Below, piece after piece: positions 15,713 through 24,087 of a stretch of DNA of 64,000 nt. The translations under genes and the position numbers were made by a program. The notes beneath the pieces are model-generated. The model saw only the letters and a program-made list of their open reading frames with translations, ran no database searches and had not been told where the DNA came from. The stretch comes from an uncultured Neglectibacter sp. (GTDB lineage: Bacteria > Bacillota > Clostridia > Oscillospirales > Acutalibacteraceae). Within the stretch, counting starts at the first letter, position 1. Every line of letters starts with the position of its first letter. The stretch spans positions 1 to 64,000 of the forward strand of contig CANSKS010000002.1 in the NCBI GenBank assembly GCA_947647615.1, written 5' to 3'.

Positions 15713-17047
15713 ATGAAGAAGCAGTGGCTTGCCGCTTTTTTGTCGGTTCTTTTGGTTGTGTGCGGAATTTCTGTCCCTGCCGGGGCAGAGGAGAACGACT
15801 GCCAGTACAGCACAGAGGAGGCAAAGGAATACCGGATCCCCACCGAAGTGGTACAGGAGCGCTTAAAGGGAGGGATCAACTACCTGGACAGGTTCGGTGT
15901 GACCCGGAAAAAGGTGGTGGCGGAGCTTACCGCCCATGAACATGACGATTATTATTTGAACACGCCTTTTGTGGGCGGAGACTGGCAGTCTCCCAGGGGG
16001 GACATCTCCTATAACGGTGCGCCGGGAACCAACTGCGCAGGTTTTGTGGCCTATGTGCTGCGCAAGTGCGGAATGGACACGGTAGCTGTCCAGCAAGTCA
16101 TGCGCGCCAGCGGCAAATATACCAACTGGGGAAGCGGGAGGCCTCACGACGGCCTTGCCTCTGCAAGCAATTACATGGGTTTGGCTGTACAGGGGAAAAT
16201 TATCTCTTATGCTTTTCCCAGCAAAGCGGCGATGCTGGCCAGCGGTAAAGCCGAAAAGGGGGATCTTGTGCTCCGCTTTTGGACGAACGAGTGGGGCGGC
16301 TGGGACGAAGATAACCACTTGATGATTTTCTGGGGGAATACTCCTCAGGAAGACAAGGTATGGCAGAACGCCTCCGGCCGGCTGCACATTGGCCAGATGT
16401 GGGACGAGGACGATTCCAGCTTCGTGCTGATCAAGTTTGCCCCATCGGGACCTCCGGCCCCGCTGGTAGAAGGCTTCCGGGATGTGTGGGAAACCCTGTG
16501 GTATGCCGAGGACGTGCGGTATGTCAGTAAGGCTGGTCTGATGAAGGGCACCCTGAAGGATCAGTTTTCTCCCCAGGAACCCTTGCTCAGAGGACAGCTG
16601 GTTTCCATTCTGTGGCGCATGTCCGGAGAGCCCGCTGCCGGGCTTCCGGAGGACAGCCCGGCCTTTGCCGATGTGGAGGCGAACCAATATTATGCGGAAG
16701 CGGTGAACTGGGCAGAGCAGGCCGGTATTGTGAAGGGCTACCCCGATGGCACCTTCCGGCCGGGCCAGCCTGTTTCCCGTCAGGAAATGGCGGCGATTCT
16801 TTACAGCTATTGCAGCTGGCGAGGTTTGGATACCGAGGCTCGGAGCGACCTTTCCGGTTATACGGACAGGGACCTGATCGACAGCTACGCAGAGGAAGCG
16901 CTGAGCTGGGCCAGCGCCACCGGCCTGATTACCGGTCACTCCTCCGGGGCTATGGATCCTCTTTCCCAGACCCAGCGCTGTCAGGCGGCGGCGGTCTTTA
17001 GGCGCCTGTGTCATTGGATAGAGCAAGCCACAGAAGAGGAAGAATAA
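15713..17047 (+). CDS. Secreted NlpC/P60-like protein with three SLH domains
   Basis: A 444-residue exported protein with a signal peptide (about 1-25, ending AGAEE). The N-terminal region (about 75-240) looks like an NlpC/P60 or related cysteine-peptidase fold, with a likely nucleophile C108 in GTNCAGFVAYVL and a candidate His202 in DNHLMIFWG. Three SLH repeats follow (about 250-435), recognisable by DVEANQYYAEAVNWAEQAGI, GYPDGTFRPGQPVSRQEMA and GYTDRDLIDSYAEEALSWA. SLH domains anchor proteins to pyruvylated secondary cell-wall polymers, so this is probably a surface-bound wall hydrolase. It is followed closely by a GH18 gene. Confidence 0.8.
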   Translation: MKKQWLAAFLSVLLVVCGISVPAGAEENDCQYSTEEAKEYRIPTEVVQERLKGGINYLDRFGVTRKKVVAELTAHEHDDYYLNTPFVGGDWQSPRGDISYNGAPGTNCAGFVAYVLRKCGMDTVAVQQVMRASGKYTNWGSGRPHDGLASASNYMGLAVQGKIISYAFPSKAAMLASGKAEKGDLVLRFWTNEWGGWDEDNHLMIFWGNTPQEDKVWQNASGRLHIGQMWDEDDSSFVLIKFAPSGPPAPLVEGFRDVWETLWYAEDVRYVSKAGLMKGTLKDQFSPQEPLLRGQLVSILWRMSGEPAAGLPEDSPAFADVEANQYYAEAVNWAEQAGIVKGYPDGTFRPGQPVSRQEMAAILYSYCSWRGLDTEARSDLSGYTDRDLIDSYAEEALSWASATGLITGHSSGAMDPLSQTQRCQAAAVFRRLCHWIEQATEEEE

Positions 17048-17121
17048 AAAAGGCGGCCGGCGAAGTGTCCATAGACAATTCCGGCCGGGATATCATGAGA
17101 AAAAATGCTGGGAGGTTCCCT

Positions 17122-18126
17122 ATGAAAAAGTATGCAATCGCTTATGCGGTGAACAATTCTCTTCCCCTTCTTACAGAGGAAGACCTGCGCAGCTTAACCC
17201 ACATCAACCTGGCCTTCGGGGTGGTGGAAGGAGAGAAGCTGAATATTAGCCGGCTCACCCACATGGGGCTGATAAAAAAATTTCGGGAATGGAACCCGGA
17301 TGTTCGGGTTGTCCTGTCTGTGGGCGGCTGGAGTGCGGGAGGCTTTTCCGAGATGGCCATGACGAAGGCCGGGCGGGAAAGCTTTGCTCAGTCCTGCCTG
17401 GAAACCGTGGAGCGCTGCGGCCTGGATGGCATTGACATAGATTGGGAATACCCCTGCAGCGACCAGGCGGGCATTGGCTCTGACCCCAAAGATAAGGAAA
17501 ATTTCACCCTCTTGCTGCAAGCCCTGCGAGATAAATTGGGTTTGCGCCTCCTGTCTATCGCTGCCGGCGCGGGAGAGTATTTTACCCGGGGCACGGAGAT
17601 GGAAAAGGTGTCGCAGATCGTAGATTATGTGCAGATCATGACCTACGATATGCGGGGAGGATTTGCCCACGAAGCAGGCCACCACGCAGCATTGCGGGCC
17701 AGCCGGGAGGATCGCAGCGGCTTGAATACGGTGGATATGGTGGGCCTGTTCCATCGGGCCGGGGTGCCGGTGGAGAAGCTGGTGATTGGCGCGGCATTTT
17801 ACTCCCGGCGGTGGTCCGGGGTCAAAAATTGGAATAACGGGCTGCTGCAAAGGGCGGAGTCGGTAGGGGAGTACGGGCCTGCTTACAGCGAAATCACCCC
17901 GGAATTCATCCGGCAAGGAAGCTACCAAAAACTGTGGGATGAAGACGCCCAGGCGGCTTATCTCTGGAACGGGGAAACGTTTATCAGTTATGAATCCCCA
18001 GAGGCTATTGCCTTAAAATGCCGGTATGTCAAGGAAGCTGGGCTGGCCGGTATCATGTATTGGGAACACGGGTGCGACTGTACCCATGAGCTGCTGCAGG
18101 TGATTGGCAGGGAGCTTTCTTCATAA
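17122..18126 (+). CDS. Glycoside hydrolase family 18 (chitinase-like)
   Basis: A 334-residue GH18 TIM-barrel enzyme with the catalytic DxxDxDxE motif intact as DGIDIDWEY (D102, D105, D107, catalytic E109). Other family landmarks are VVLSVGGWSAGG, the MTYDM strand and the final IMYWEHGCD. GH18 enzymes cleave beta-1,4 GlcNAc linkages in chitin, N-glycans or peptidoglycan. No signal peptide or binding domain is seen, so the protein may act inside the cell or in a spore context. The start at 17122 follows GGGAGG, while the longer open frame overlaps the upstream gene. It lies 75 bases after the SLH protein. Confidence 0.9.
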   Translation: MKKYAIAYAVNNSLPLLTEEDLRSLTHINLAFGVVEGEKLNISRLTHMGLIKKFREWNPDVRVVLSVGGWSAGGFSEMAMTKAGRESFAQSCLETVERCGLDGIDIDWEYPCSDQAGIGSDPKDKENFTLLLQALRDKLGLRLLSIAAGAGEYFTRGTEMEKVSQIVDYVQIMTYDMRGGFAHEAGHHAALRASREDRSGLNTVDMVGLFHRAGVPVEKLVIGAAFYSRRWSGVKNWNNGLLQRAESVGEYGPAYSEITPEFIRQGSYQKLWDEDAQAAYLWNGETFISYESPEAIALKCRYVKEAGLAGIMYWEHGCDCTHELLQVIGRELSS

Positions 18127-18149
18127 AAGACTGTAAAGGGCGTAAAAGC

Positions 18150-18770
18150 ATGAAGGTATATACGATCATTGGCGGCGTGAACGGCACGGGGAAAAGCAGC
18201 TTAACCGGCGTGCTGCGGACGCAGACAACGGAATTAGGGCAGATGATAGACGTGGATAAAATCACAGCGGAAGGGAAGCTTTCTCCTGTTGCGGGCGGCA
18301 GGATAGCCCTGCAAAGAGTTCGGGATTGTTTGGAAAAGGGGCTCAGCTTTACGCAAGAGACGACTCTTTCCGGCCATCGGACAGAAGCCACGGCGGCAGA
18401 GGCAAAGCGGCAGGGGTATTTTATCCGTTTGTATTATGTGGGCCTTGATACCGTGGAAGAAAGCCTAATGAGAATTAAAAACCGGGTAAGGCGTGGGGGC
18501 CATGATATTCCAAAGGAAGACGTTTCCCGCCGCTTTTCCGGGCGGTGGCAGGCGGTTTCCAGGGTGCTGCCCTATTGCGATGAAGCCCGGTTCTTTGATA
18601 ACGATAACGGTTTTTGGGAAGTGGCGGAATACCGGAATGGAGCTTTGCTCTTAAAGGGGGAATACCGCCCGGCATGGGCGCGGGAACTTTGTGAATACCT
18701 GAAACAGGGGACTCATATGGCGAATGTTAGAACGGTCAAGAACAAAGATGGGCAGGCTACTTCTTACTAG
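18150..18770 (+). CDS. Zeta-toxin-like P-loop kinase, C-terminus fused to an integrase remnant
   Basis: A 206-codon frame. The core is a zeta-toxin-like kinase: Walker A is GGVNGTGKSS (about 8-17), followed by IDVDKI and the strand FTQETTLSGH. Such proteins phosphorylate UDP-N-acetylglucosamine in true zeta toxins, but many chromosomal homologues have unknown substrates. No epsilon antitoxin is adjacent. The normal end appears to be near ELCEYLK (about 18703). The frame then runs straight into MANVRTVKNKDGQATSY, the N-terminus of an integrase, so the last 18 residues come from a neighbouring decayed gene. Confidence 0.7.
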   Translation: MKVYTIIGGVNGTGKSSLTGVLRTQTTELGQMIDVDKITAEGKLSPVAGGRIALQRVRDCLEKGLSFTQETTLSGHRTEATAAEAKRQGYFIRLYYVGLDTVEESLMRIKNRVRRGGHDIPKEDVSRRFSGRWQAVSRVLPYCDEARFFDNDNGFWEVAEYRNGALLLKGEYRPAWARELCEYLKQGTHMANVRTVKNKDGQATSY

Positions 18771-18921
18771 ATCACGGCTTCGGTTGGCCGTGTAAATGGG
18801 AAGCAAGTACGAAAATAGGAGACCTGGATACCTGAGCCGGGCATGACATCCCGGCAAATAGAAAAAATTCTGAATGCGGCAGGCGAGCGTATCGCGGAAG
18901 CTCTGTTCCGAAAAAAAGCGT
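18717..18921 (+). pseudogene. Broken N-terminus of a tyrosine site-specific integrase
   Basis: The frame starts MANVRTVKNKDGQATSY, hits a stop, resumes as ITASVGRVNGKQVRK, and continues after a frameshift as TWIPEPGMTSRQIEKILNAA. This is the usual N-terminal arm-binding region of integrases of conjugative or mobilisable elements. No catalytic domain remains. It lies about 85 bases from the 3' end of tRNA-Arg, a typical target, so it marks a former integration site. Confidence 0.65.
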
Positions 18922-18966
18922 AGGCTGTGCGTAAAAACCGAAATATAGCAGGAATCAGACAAAAAC

Positions 18967-19003
18967 AGAAAACCCTAGGAACCGCATGATTCCTAGGGTT
19001 TTC
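18967..19003 (-). terminator. Terminator of tRNA-Arg
   Basis: AGAAAACCCTAGGAA and its exact complement TTCCTAGGGTTTTCT enclose an 8-base loop; on the minus strand TGTTTTTGTC follows. It lies just past the tRNA 3' end. Confidence 0.9.
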
Positions 19004-19005
19004 TG

Positions 19006-19082
19006 TGGCGCGCTTGGAGGGACTCGAACCCCCGACCTTCTGGTTCGTAGCCAGACACTCTATCCAGCTGAGCTACAAGCGC
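19006..19082 (-). tRNA. tRNA-Arg (anticodon ACG)
   Basis: A 77-base cloverleaf. The acceptor is GCGCTTG/CAAGCGC with encoded CCA. The D arm is GCTCAGCTGGATAGAGT. The anticodon stem is TCTGG/CCAGA with loop CTACGAA, giving anticodon ACG (A34 normally becomes inosine). The T arm is GGGGG-TTCGAGT-CCCTC. It reads CGN arginine codons. Confidence 0.96.
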
Positions 19083-19119
19083 AAAGGTGAAGAGAAAAGC
19101 TTCTCTTTACAGCCTTATT

Positions 19120-19148
19120 ATTATAAAGGAACTAACTGGGATTGTCAA
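19120..19148 (-). promoter_or_regulatory. Consensus promoter of tRNA-Arg
   Basis: On the minus strand a perfect TTGACA (19148-19143) and TATAAT (19125-19120) are 17 bases apart. It overlaps the last codons of the GH13 gene. Confidence 0.85.
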
Positions 19149-21042
19149 GTCCTTTTTCGTCACTTTTTTCAGTTGTTTTTTCACTTTGAAACAGCAGGGC
19201 ATGGCCCAGGGGAGGAAGGGACTTGGAATTGGTTTGCAAGTCGCCGGAAAGGGAATAGCTGCGCTCCAGGGGAAGATCGATCTCCGGAGGAAGGCCCTGG
19301 TGAGAAAAGCCCCGGTTTATGGTCAGCAGCAAGGAGCTCTTTTCTTCCCCGCAGGTCAAAGAGCGCCGGAAAAACAGCAGGTCCCCCTTGGCATAGAGAA
19401 TTTCAAAATCGCCCTTAGCAAACAGCTCCCGCTGGTCCCCCCGCAGCTTTCCCAGGAAGGAATACCAGGAAATCAACTCCTGGTCCTCGTGGCCCCAGGG
19501 GAAACACCCGCGGTTGAAGGGGTCTTTATACCCTTCCAGACCGGCCTCATCCCCGTAATAAATGCAGGGCACGCCGGGCAAAAGGAATTGCAGAAGCGTG
19601 GCCAGCTTTAGACGCTTCTTGCCCAGCTCTCGCTGTTCCGGAGAGAGCCGGTGGGCACTTTGCCATTCCCGGCCATTGGTGCCTACGGGCTCCCCTGCCA
19701 AAACGGTGATGGCCCGTTCTGTATCGTGGGTGCCAATGTGATTCATCAGCAGAGGAATGCAAGGGGAGGGGTAGTTTTCCAACAGCTCTTCTACCGCCTC
19801 GCGGAACCGTTCCGATTCCCCTGCCAGTAGGAAATGTAAAATGGCGTCCCGGAAGGGATAGTTCATCACAGTGTCCAACTGGCCGCCCAGCAGGTACCTG
19901 CGGCGGACGCCATAGGCTGTTTTGTTGGTGGCGTCTTCCCATACCTCGCCCAGCACCAGGGCTTCCGGGTCCTCTGCCTTTACGGCGGCGGTGAGGTTAT
20001 CTAAAAATTCGTCGGGGAGCTCGTCGGCCACATCCAGCCGCCATCCAGAGGCGCCGGCCTTCAGCCATTTTCGCACGATTCCCTCTTTCCCATTGATATA
20101 TTCGTTGTATTCCGGCTGAGTCTCCCGCACGTTGGGCAAGGTGGAAAAGTTCCACCAGCAGTCATAAGAATTGGGCCATTGGTGAAAAGTATACCAGGAA
20201 TAGTAGGGGGATTGCTGGGACTGGTAGGCGCCCAGACTTTGGTAGCGGCCCGCATGGTTGAAATAGACGCTGTCGCTGCCGGTGTGGCTGAACACCCCGT
20301 CCAGCAGGATACGGATGCCCAGCTCTTTGGCGGCAGCACAAAGGGAGACAAAATCTTCCTCTGTGCCCAAGAGGGGATCGATTTTAGAATAATCGGCTGT
20401 GTCGTACCGGTGGTTGGAATGAGATTCAAAAATGGGATTGAAGTAAAGGCAGGTGACCCCAAGGCTTTTAAGATAGGGAAGCTTTTGCTCAATTCCCTTG
20501 AGGTCGCCCCCAAAGAAATCGGAATTGGTGATATGCCCCTGGGCATTGGGACGCCACTGGGGCTGCTCGCCCCAGTCACTGTGCATTTCCCGGTCTCCCG
20601 GGACGCCGGTTTTTTCCTTGCCGGAGCGGTAAAACCGGTCGGGGAAAATCTGGTACATCACGCCGCCGGCAAGCCATCCGGGAGTTTGGAGTTCCCCTGC
20701 ATATACGGTGAGCTGCCAGCGGTCTATGCCGGTAAATACCGCGTTCCCTCCGGGGCCGCGGGAAAGCTGCCGGTGGCCGAAACAAGTGCGGCATTCGAAA
20801 TGGTAGAAGTAAAGCCCCGGAGCCTCCGGCGTAAAGTGGCATTCCCACCATTCCTCCGTTTTCCCGTTCATGCCGCACCAGAACATGCCGAGAAAAAAGG
20901 TTTTCCCCTGGTCTTGCTCTACCAGCAGGTAAGCCTGGGAGCAGGCCAACTCCCGGGGCAGGGAAATGCGAAAATGAATAGCTTGCCCCACAGGCACTGC
21001 GCCGGTGGGGTCACGGTATTTTTTATTTCGAGAATTGAACAT
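19132..21042 (-). CDS. Glycoside hydrolase family 13 (neopullulanase/alpha-amylase type)
   Basis: A 636-residue alpha-glucan hydrolase. An N-terminal beta domain (about 1-115) resembles the starch-binding N domain of neopullulanases. It leads into the GH13 barrel at MYQIFPDRFY. Catalytic residues are visible: Asp337 in GWRLDVADE, Glu366 in LGEVWED and Asp440 in HIGTHDTE, plus DGVFSHTGSDS for conserved region I. No signal peptide is seen, so it probably acts on imported maltodextrins or glycogen in the cytoplasm. ATG at 21042 is chosen for AAAGGAGTC and the family N-terminus. It is transcribed after glgP, and the pair forms a glucan-breakdown operon. Confidence 0.9.
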   Translation of the reverse strand: MFNSRNKKYRDPTGAVPVGQAIHFRISLPRELACSQAYLLVEQDQGKTFFLGMFWCGMNGKTEEWWECHFTPEAPGLYFYHFECRTCFGHRQLSRGPGGNAVFTGIDRWQLTVYAGELQTPGWLAGGVMYQIFPDRFYRSGKEKTGVPGDREMHSDWGEQPQWRPNAQGHITNSDFFGGDLKGIEQKLPYLKSLGVTCLYFNPIFESHSNHRYDTADYSKIDPLLGTEEDFVSLCAAAKELGIRILLDGVFSHTGSDSVYFNHAGRYQSLGAYQSQQSPYYSWYTFHQWPNSYDCWWNFSTLPNVRETQPEYNEYINGKEGIVRKWLKAGASGWRLDVADELPDEFLDNLTAAVKAEDPEALVLGEVWEDATNKTAYGVRRRYLLGGQLDTVMNYPFRDAILHFLLAGESERFREAVEELLENYPSPCIPLLMNHIGTHDTERAITVLAGEPVGTNGREWQSAHRLSPEQRELGKKRLKLATLLQFLLPGVPCIYYGDEAGLEGYKDPFNRGCFPWGHEDQELISWYSFLGKLRGDQRELFAKGDFEILYAKGDLLFFRRSLTCGEEKSSLLLTINRGFSHQGLPPEIDLPLERSYSLSGDLQTNSKSLPPLGHALLFQSEKTTEKSDEKGLDNPS

Positions 21043-21093
21043 AGAAGAAAAGACTCCTTTTTTCGCAGTAGAAAGTGAAAGAAGGCGGGATAT

Positions 21094-21146
21094 GGGGAAA
21101 ACAATCCCCGAAAGGCACTTTCCACCTTCCGAGGATTGTTTTACCC
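21094..21146 (-). promoter_or_regulatory. Intercistronic hairpin between glgP and the GH13 gene
   Basis: GGGGAAAACAATCC (21094-21107) pairs with GGATTGTTTTACCC (21133-21146), ten central pairs being perfect, around a 25-base partly paired loop. It may stabilise the glgP mRNA or attenuate the second gene. Confidence 0.4.
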
Positions 21147-21207
21147 AAAACGCGCCGCGCCTTGTGCTGAGAAAAGAAGCGAGCATGCTTCGGTTTTTGA
21201 AACGGGC

Positions 21208-23649
21208 TTATTTTTCCGGAATTTTAGCCTCCAGGTTTTTGATGGGGGGGACAGGGGAGGCATGCCAAATGTTGCCGGCATAGTCTCGGATGGAACGGTC
21301 AGCGGCAAAGCGACCGGCCTGGGCGATGTTGATGAGGGACATTTTGTTCCAATGCTGCTGGTTTTTATACAGCTCCTGAGCCCGCTTTTGAGCCTGAGAA
21401 TAGGACTCGAAATCTGCCAGAGCCATGTAGCGGTCTACGTTGAGAAAAGCATGGTACAAATCCTGGAACTGCAGGCCTTCGAACCCGGCGCGCATTTGAT
21501 CCAAAGCCCGGCGGATGGCGGGGTTATTCTGGTAATGGACGTGAGGGTCATAACCGGAGCGCCGGAGCTCTTCCATTTGAATGGCCGTCATGCCAAAGAG
21601 AATGATGTTTTCATCGCCCACGGCTTCATGGATTTCCACATTGGCGCCGTCCAGGGTGCCCAAGGTGATAGCGCCGTTGATCATGAACTTCATATTGCTG
21701 GTACCGGAGGCCTCAGTGCCGGCCAGAGAGATCTGTTCGCTGATCTCTGCGGCGGGAGTCAGGAACTCGGCCCAAGTGACACAATAGTTTTCCACAAACA
21801 CCACCTTCAGCTTTTTGTTCACCCGCTCGTCGTTGTTGATCTTCTTTGCCAAAGTGGCAATAAATTGAATGATCTGCTTTGCCAAATAATAACCGGGTGC
21901 GGCTTTGGCGCCGAAGAAATAGGTGTGGGGGACAAAATCTGCATTGGGGTTGTCTAAAAGCCACTGGTAGGTGGCCAAAATGTTCAGGGCGTTCATATGC
22001 TGGCGCTTATACTCGTGGAGGCGCTTTACCTGTACGTCGAAAATAGAATCGGGGTCCACCCGGTCGTTCTGTGTTTTCTTCAGGTAGGCGGCCAAGCGCT
22101 CTTTGTTTTCCCGTTTGATCTTTTGCAGGCGTTCCAGTACCGCGGCGTCGTCCTGGTATTTCATGAGCCCGGAGAGCTTGTCGGCATCATAAACGAACTC
22201 CTTGCCGATGAGTTCGGTAATAAAGGAACTCAGGGCGGGATTGGACTGGCACAGCCAGCGCCGGTGGGCAATGCCGTTTGTCACGTTGGTGAACTTCTGG
22301 GGATCTTCCACATAAAAATCGTGGAACACATTGTTTTTGAGAATTTCGCTGTGGAGGGCCGAAACTCCGTTCACCGTGTGGGAGCCGATAACGGCCAGAT
22401 TGGCCATTCTCACATAACCGTCGTTAATGGGGGCCATGCGGTAGATTTTCGATTCGTCTACGCCCTTCCCGCGCATTTCTTCCCAGAACCGCCGGTCAAT
22501 CTCCTGAACGATCTGGAAAATTCGGGGAAGGCGCATTTTGAACAGGTCGAAGCCCCAGGTTTCCAAAGCTTCGCTCATGACGGTATGGTTGGTATAGGCC
22601 ACCGTGCGTTTTACAATGTTCCAGGCGTCATCCCAGCCATAGCCGCATTCGTCCAGCATAATGCGCATCATTTCGGGGATGGCCAGCACCGGGTGGGTGT
22701 CGTTCAAATGGATGGCTGCCAGTTTTGGCAGGTCGTCCAAGCTGCTGTGAGCGAAGAGGTGGCGGCGGATGATATCCTGAATCGAGGCCGATACCAGAAA
22801 GTACTGCTGGGAAAGGCGCAGCATTTTCCCGTCGGTGTGGTTATCTTCCGGGTAAAGGACCTTGGTAATGACTTCCGCCATGGCCTGCTCCTCCATGGCT
22901 CGCATATAGTTGCCGCCGTTGAAGAGGCGCATGTCGAACTTGTTGTTTTCCGCCTTCCAAATCCGCAAAAGGCTTACGCCCTTGCCATCCATACCGGCCA
23001 CGCACAGGTCATAGGGTACGGCGGTGACGGAGGTGTAATTCCGGTGACGGGTGGAGTGGTACTGGTCATGCCACTGTTCCTCGATGTAGCCGTCGAAATG
23101 GACCTCTACGGACTGCTCCGGAACACGCTGCAGCCAGGCACTTCCGCCGGGCAGCCAAAAATCGGGGAGCTCGGTCTGCCAGCCATCTACCAGCTTCTGG
23201 CGAAAAATGCCGTACTCATACCGCAAAGAATAGCCCATAGCCGGATAACCCTGAGTGGCCAGGCCATCCAGGAACCCGGCAGCAAGACGGCCCAGGCCGC
23301 CGTTGCCCAAACCTGCGTCGGGCTCCTCCTCGTACAAAACGTCCAGTTTAATGCCCAGCTCCGACAGGGCGGTGCGAAAAACGGGTTCCAATCCCAGGTT
23401 ATAGAGGTTGTTTTTCAAAGACCTGCCCAGCAGGAATTCCATGCAAAGGTAATAGATTTGTTTTGTTTCTGTTTTTTCCGCGTTGGCGGCGAACTCCGTG
23501 CGGCCCTTGTTCAAAAGCTCCCGCACAATTAAAACTACCGATTTGTAATATTCCTCATTGGTGGCGTTTTCCGCGGAAACGCCAAAAGAATGGGCCAACT
23601 TTGCCTTTATTTCCTCTTTGACCTCACTAACAGTCATTTCGTAATTCAT
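21208..23649 (-). CDS. glgP: Glycogen/starch/alpha-glucan phosphorylase
   Basis: An 813-residue GT35 phosphorylase that releases glucose 1-phosphate from alpha-1,4-glucans. Family landmarks are YLCMEFLLGRSLKNNLYNLG, DAGLGNGGLGRLAAGFLDGL, GYSLRYEYGIF, HLNDTHPVLAIPEMMR and the pyridoxal-phosphate region EASGTSNMKFMINGA, whose Lys holds the cofactor. Length is normal for bacterial GlgP. The ATG at 23649 follows GGAGGTC and opens the family N-terminus; the longer open frame reaches into the promoter. It is the first gene of an operon with the GH13 enzyme. Confidence 0.95.
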   Translation of the reverse strand: MNYEMTVSEVKEEIKAKLAHSFGVSAENATNEEYYKSVVLIVRELLNKGRTEFAANAEKTETKQIYYLCMEFLLGRSLKNNLYNLGLEPVFRTALSELGIKLDVLYEEEPDAGLGNGGLGRLAAGFLDGLATQGYPAMGYSLRYEYGIFRQKLVDGWQTELPDFWLPGGSAWLQRVPEQSVEVHFDGYIEEQWHDQYHSTRHRNYTSVTAVPYDLCVAGMDGKGVSLLRIWKAENNKFDMRLFNGGNYMRAMEEQAMAEVITKVLYPEDNHTDGKMLRLSQQYFLVSASIQDIIRRHLFAHSSLDDLPKLAAIHLNDTHPVLAIPEMMRIMLDECGYGWDDAWNIVKRTVAYTNHTVMSEALETWGFDLFKMRLPRIFQIVQEIDRRFWEEMRGKGVDESKIYRMAPINDGYVRMANLAVIGSHTVNGVSALHSEILKNNVFHDFYVEDPQKFTNVTNGIAHRRWLCQSNPALSSFITELIGKEFVYDADKLSGLMKYQDDAAVLERLQKIKRENKERLAAYLKKTQNDRVDPDSIFDVQVKRLHEYKRQHMNALNILATYQWLLDNPNADFVPHTYFFGAKAAPGYYLAKQIIQFIATLAKKINNDERVNKKLKVVFVENYCVTWAEFLTPAAEISEQISLAGTEASGTSNMKFMINGAITLGTLDGANVEIHEAVGDENIILFGMTAIQMEELRRSGYDPHVHYQNNPAIRRALDQMRAGFEGLQFQDLYHAFLNVDRYMALADFESYSQAQKRAQELYKNQQHWNKMSLINIAQAGRFAADRSIRDYAGNIWHASPVPPIKNLEAKIPEK

Positions 23650-23724
23650 AGAAAGACCTCCAAATTCTGTTCGTATTAGCTTAAAAAAAATCGGAAAAAA
23701 GAGATATCGCAAAGTAATATGTGC

Positions 23725-23753
23725 ATTATAAACTAAAAACAGGCAAAAAACAA
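23725..23753 (-). promoter_or_regulatory. Promoter of the glgP operon
   Basis: On the minus strand TTGTTT (23753-23748) and TATAAT (23730-23725) are 17 bases apart, about 75 bases before the glgP start. Confidence 0.6.
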
Positions 23754-24014
23754 CGGTAATTAACTCCAAGGTAAAGGGAAATATTTGTTAAAGATACACA
23801 AGGGAGGGGGAAAGTGCGCGGCAAGAGCCAAAAAAGAAGAACCGCGGGGAAAAAAAGCCCGCCGGGGAGGAGGCGGGGGAAGGCGGAAACCAATGTTTTT
23901 CTTATTTTACCACAAAAAGCGGGAAAACACAATCTGCCCTCAAGAAAACCTCGGATTTTTCTAAAGGGTAGGAGGGGGTCCCGTAATTTTTTCGGAAAAA
24001 AGAACGAAAATGTT

Positions 24015-24043
24015 TTGCGTTGCCAAGGCTTTTGGCCTATAAT
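24015..24043 (+). promoter_or_regulatory. Promoter of zapA
   Basis: TTGCGT (24015-24020) and TATAAT (24038-24043) are 17 bases apart, 45 bases before the zapA start codon. Confidence 0.7.
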
Positions 24044-24087
24044 AATAGCAGAAAGCTCACGCAGTAATACAGAAAGAAGGGTCAGCT

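Larger units (their letters stand above)
23650..24087. other. Divergent promoter region of glgP and zapA
   Basis: A gene-free region between divergent genes. It holds a promoter toward glgP (23725-23753) and one toward zapA (24015-24043). The middle (23810-23890) is A/G-rich and shows no clear gene. Confidence 0.6.

Noticed and set aside
15863-17026. A 387-codon minus-strand open frame opposite the SLH protein
   Set aside because: The plus strand encodes three clear SLH repeats and a signal peptide; the antisense frame has no motif.
21997-23532. A 511-codon open frame on the plus strand opposite glgP
   Set aside because: It is antisense to a full-length, motif-complete phosphorylase, shows no recognisable domain and has no ribosome site. 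Long antisense frames are expected in GC-rich genes.
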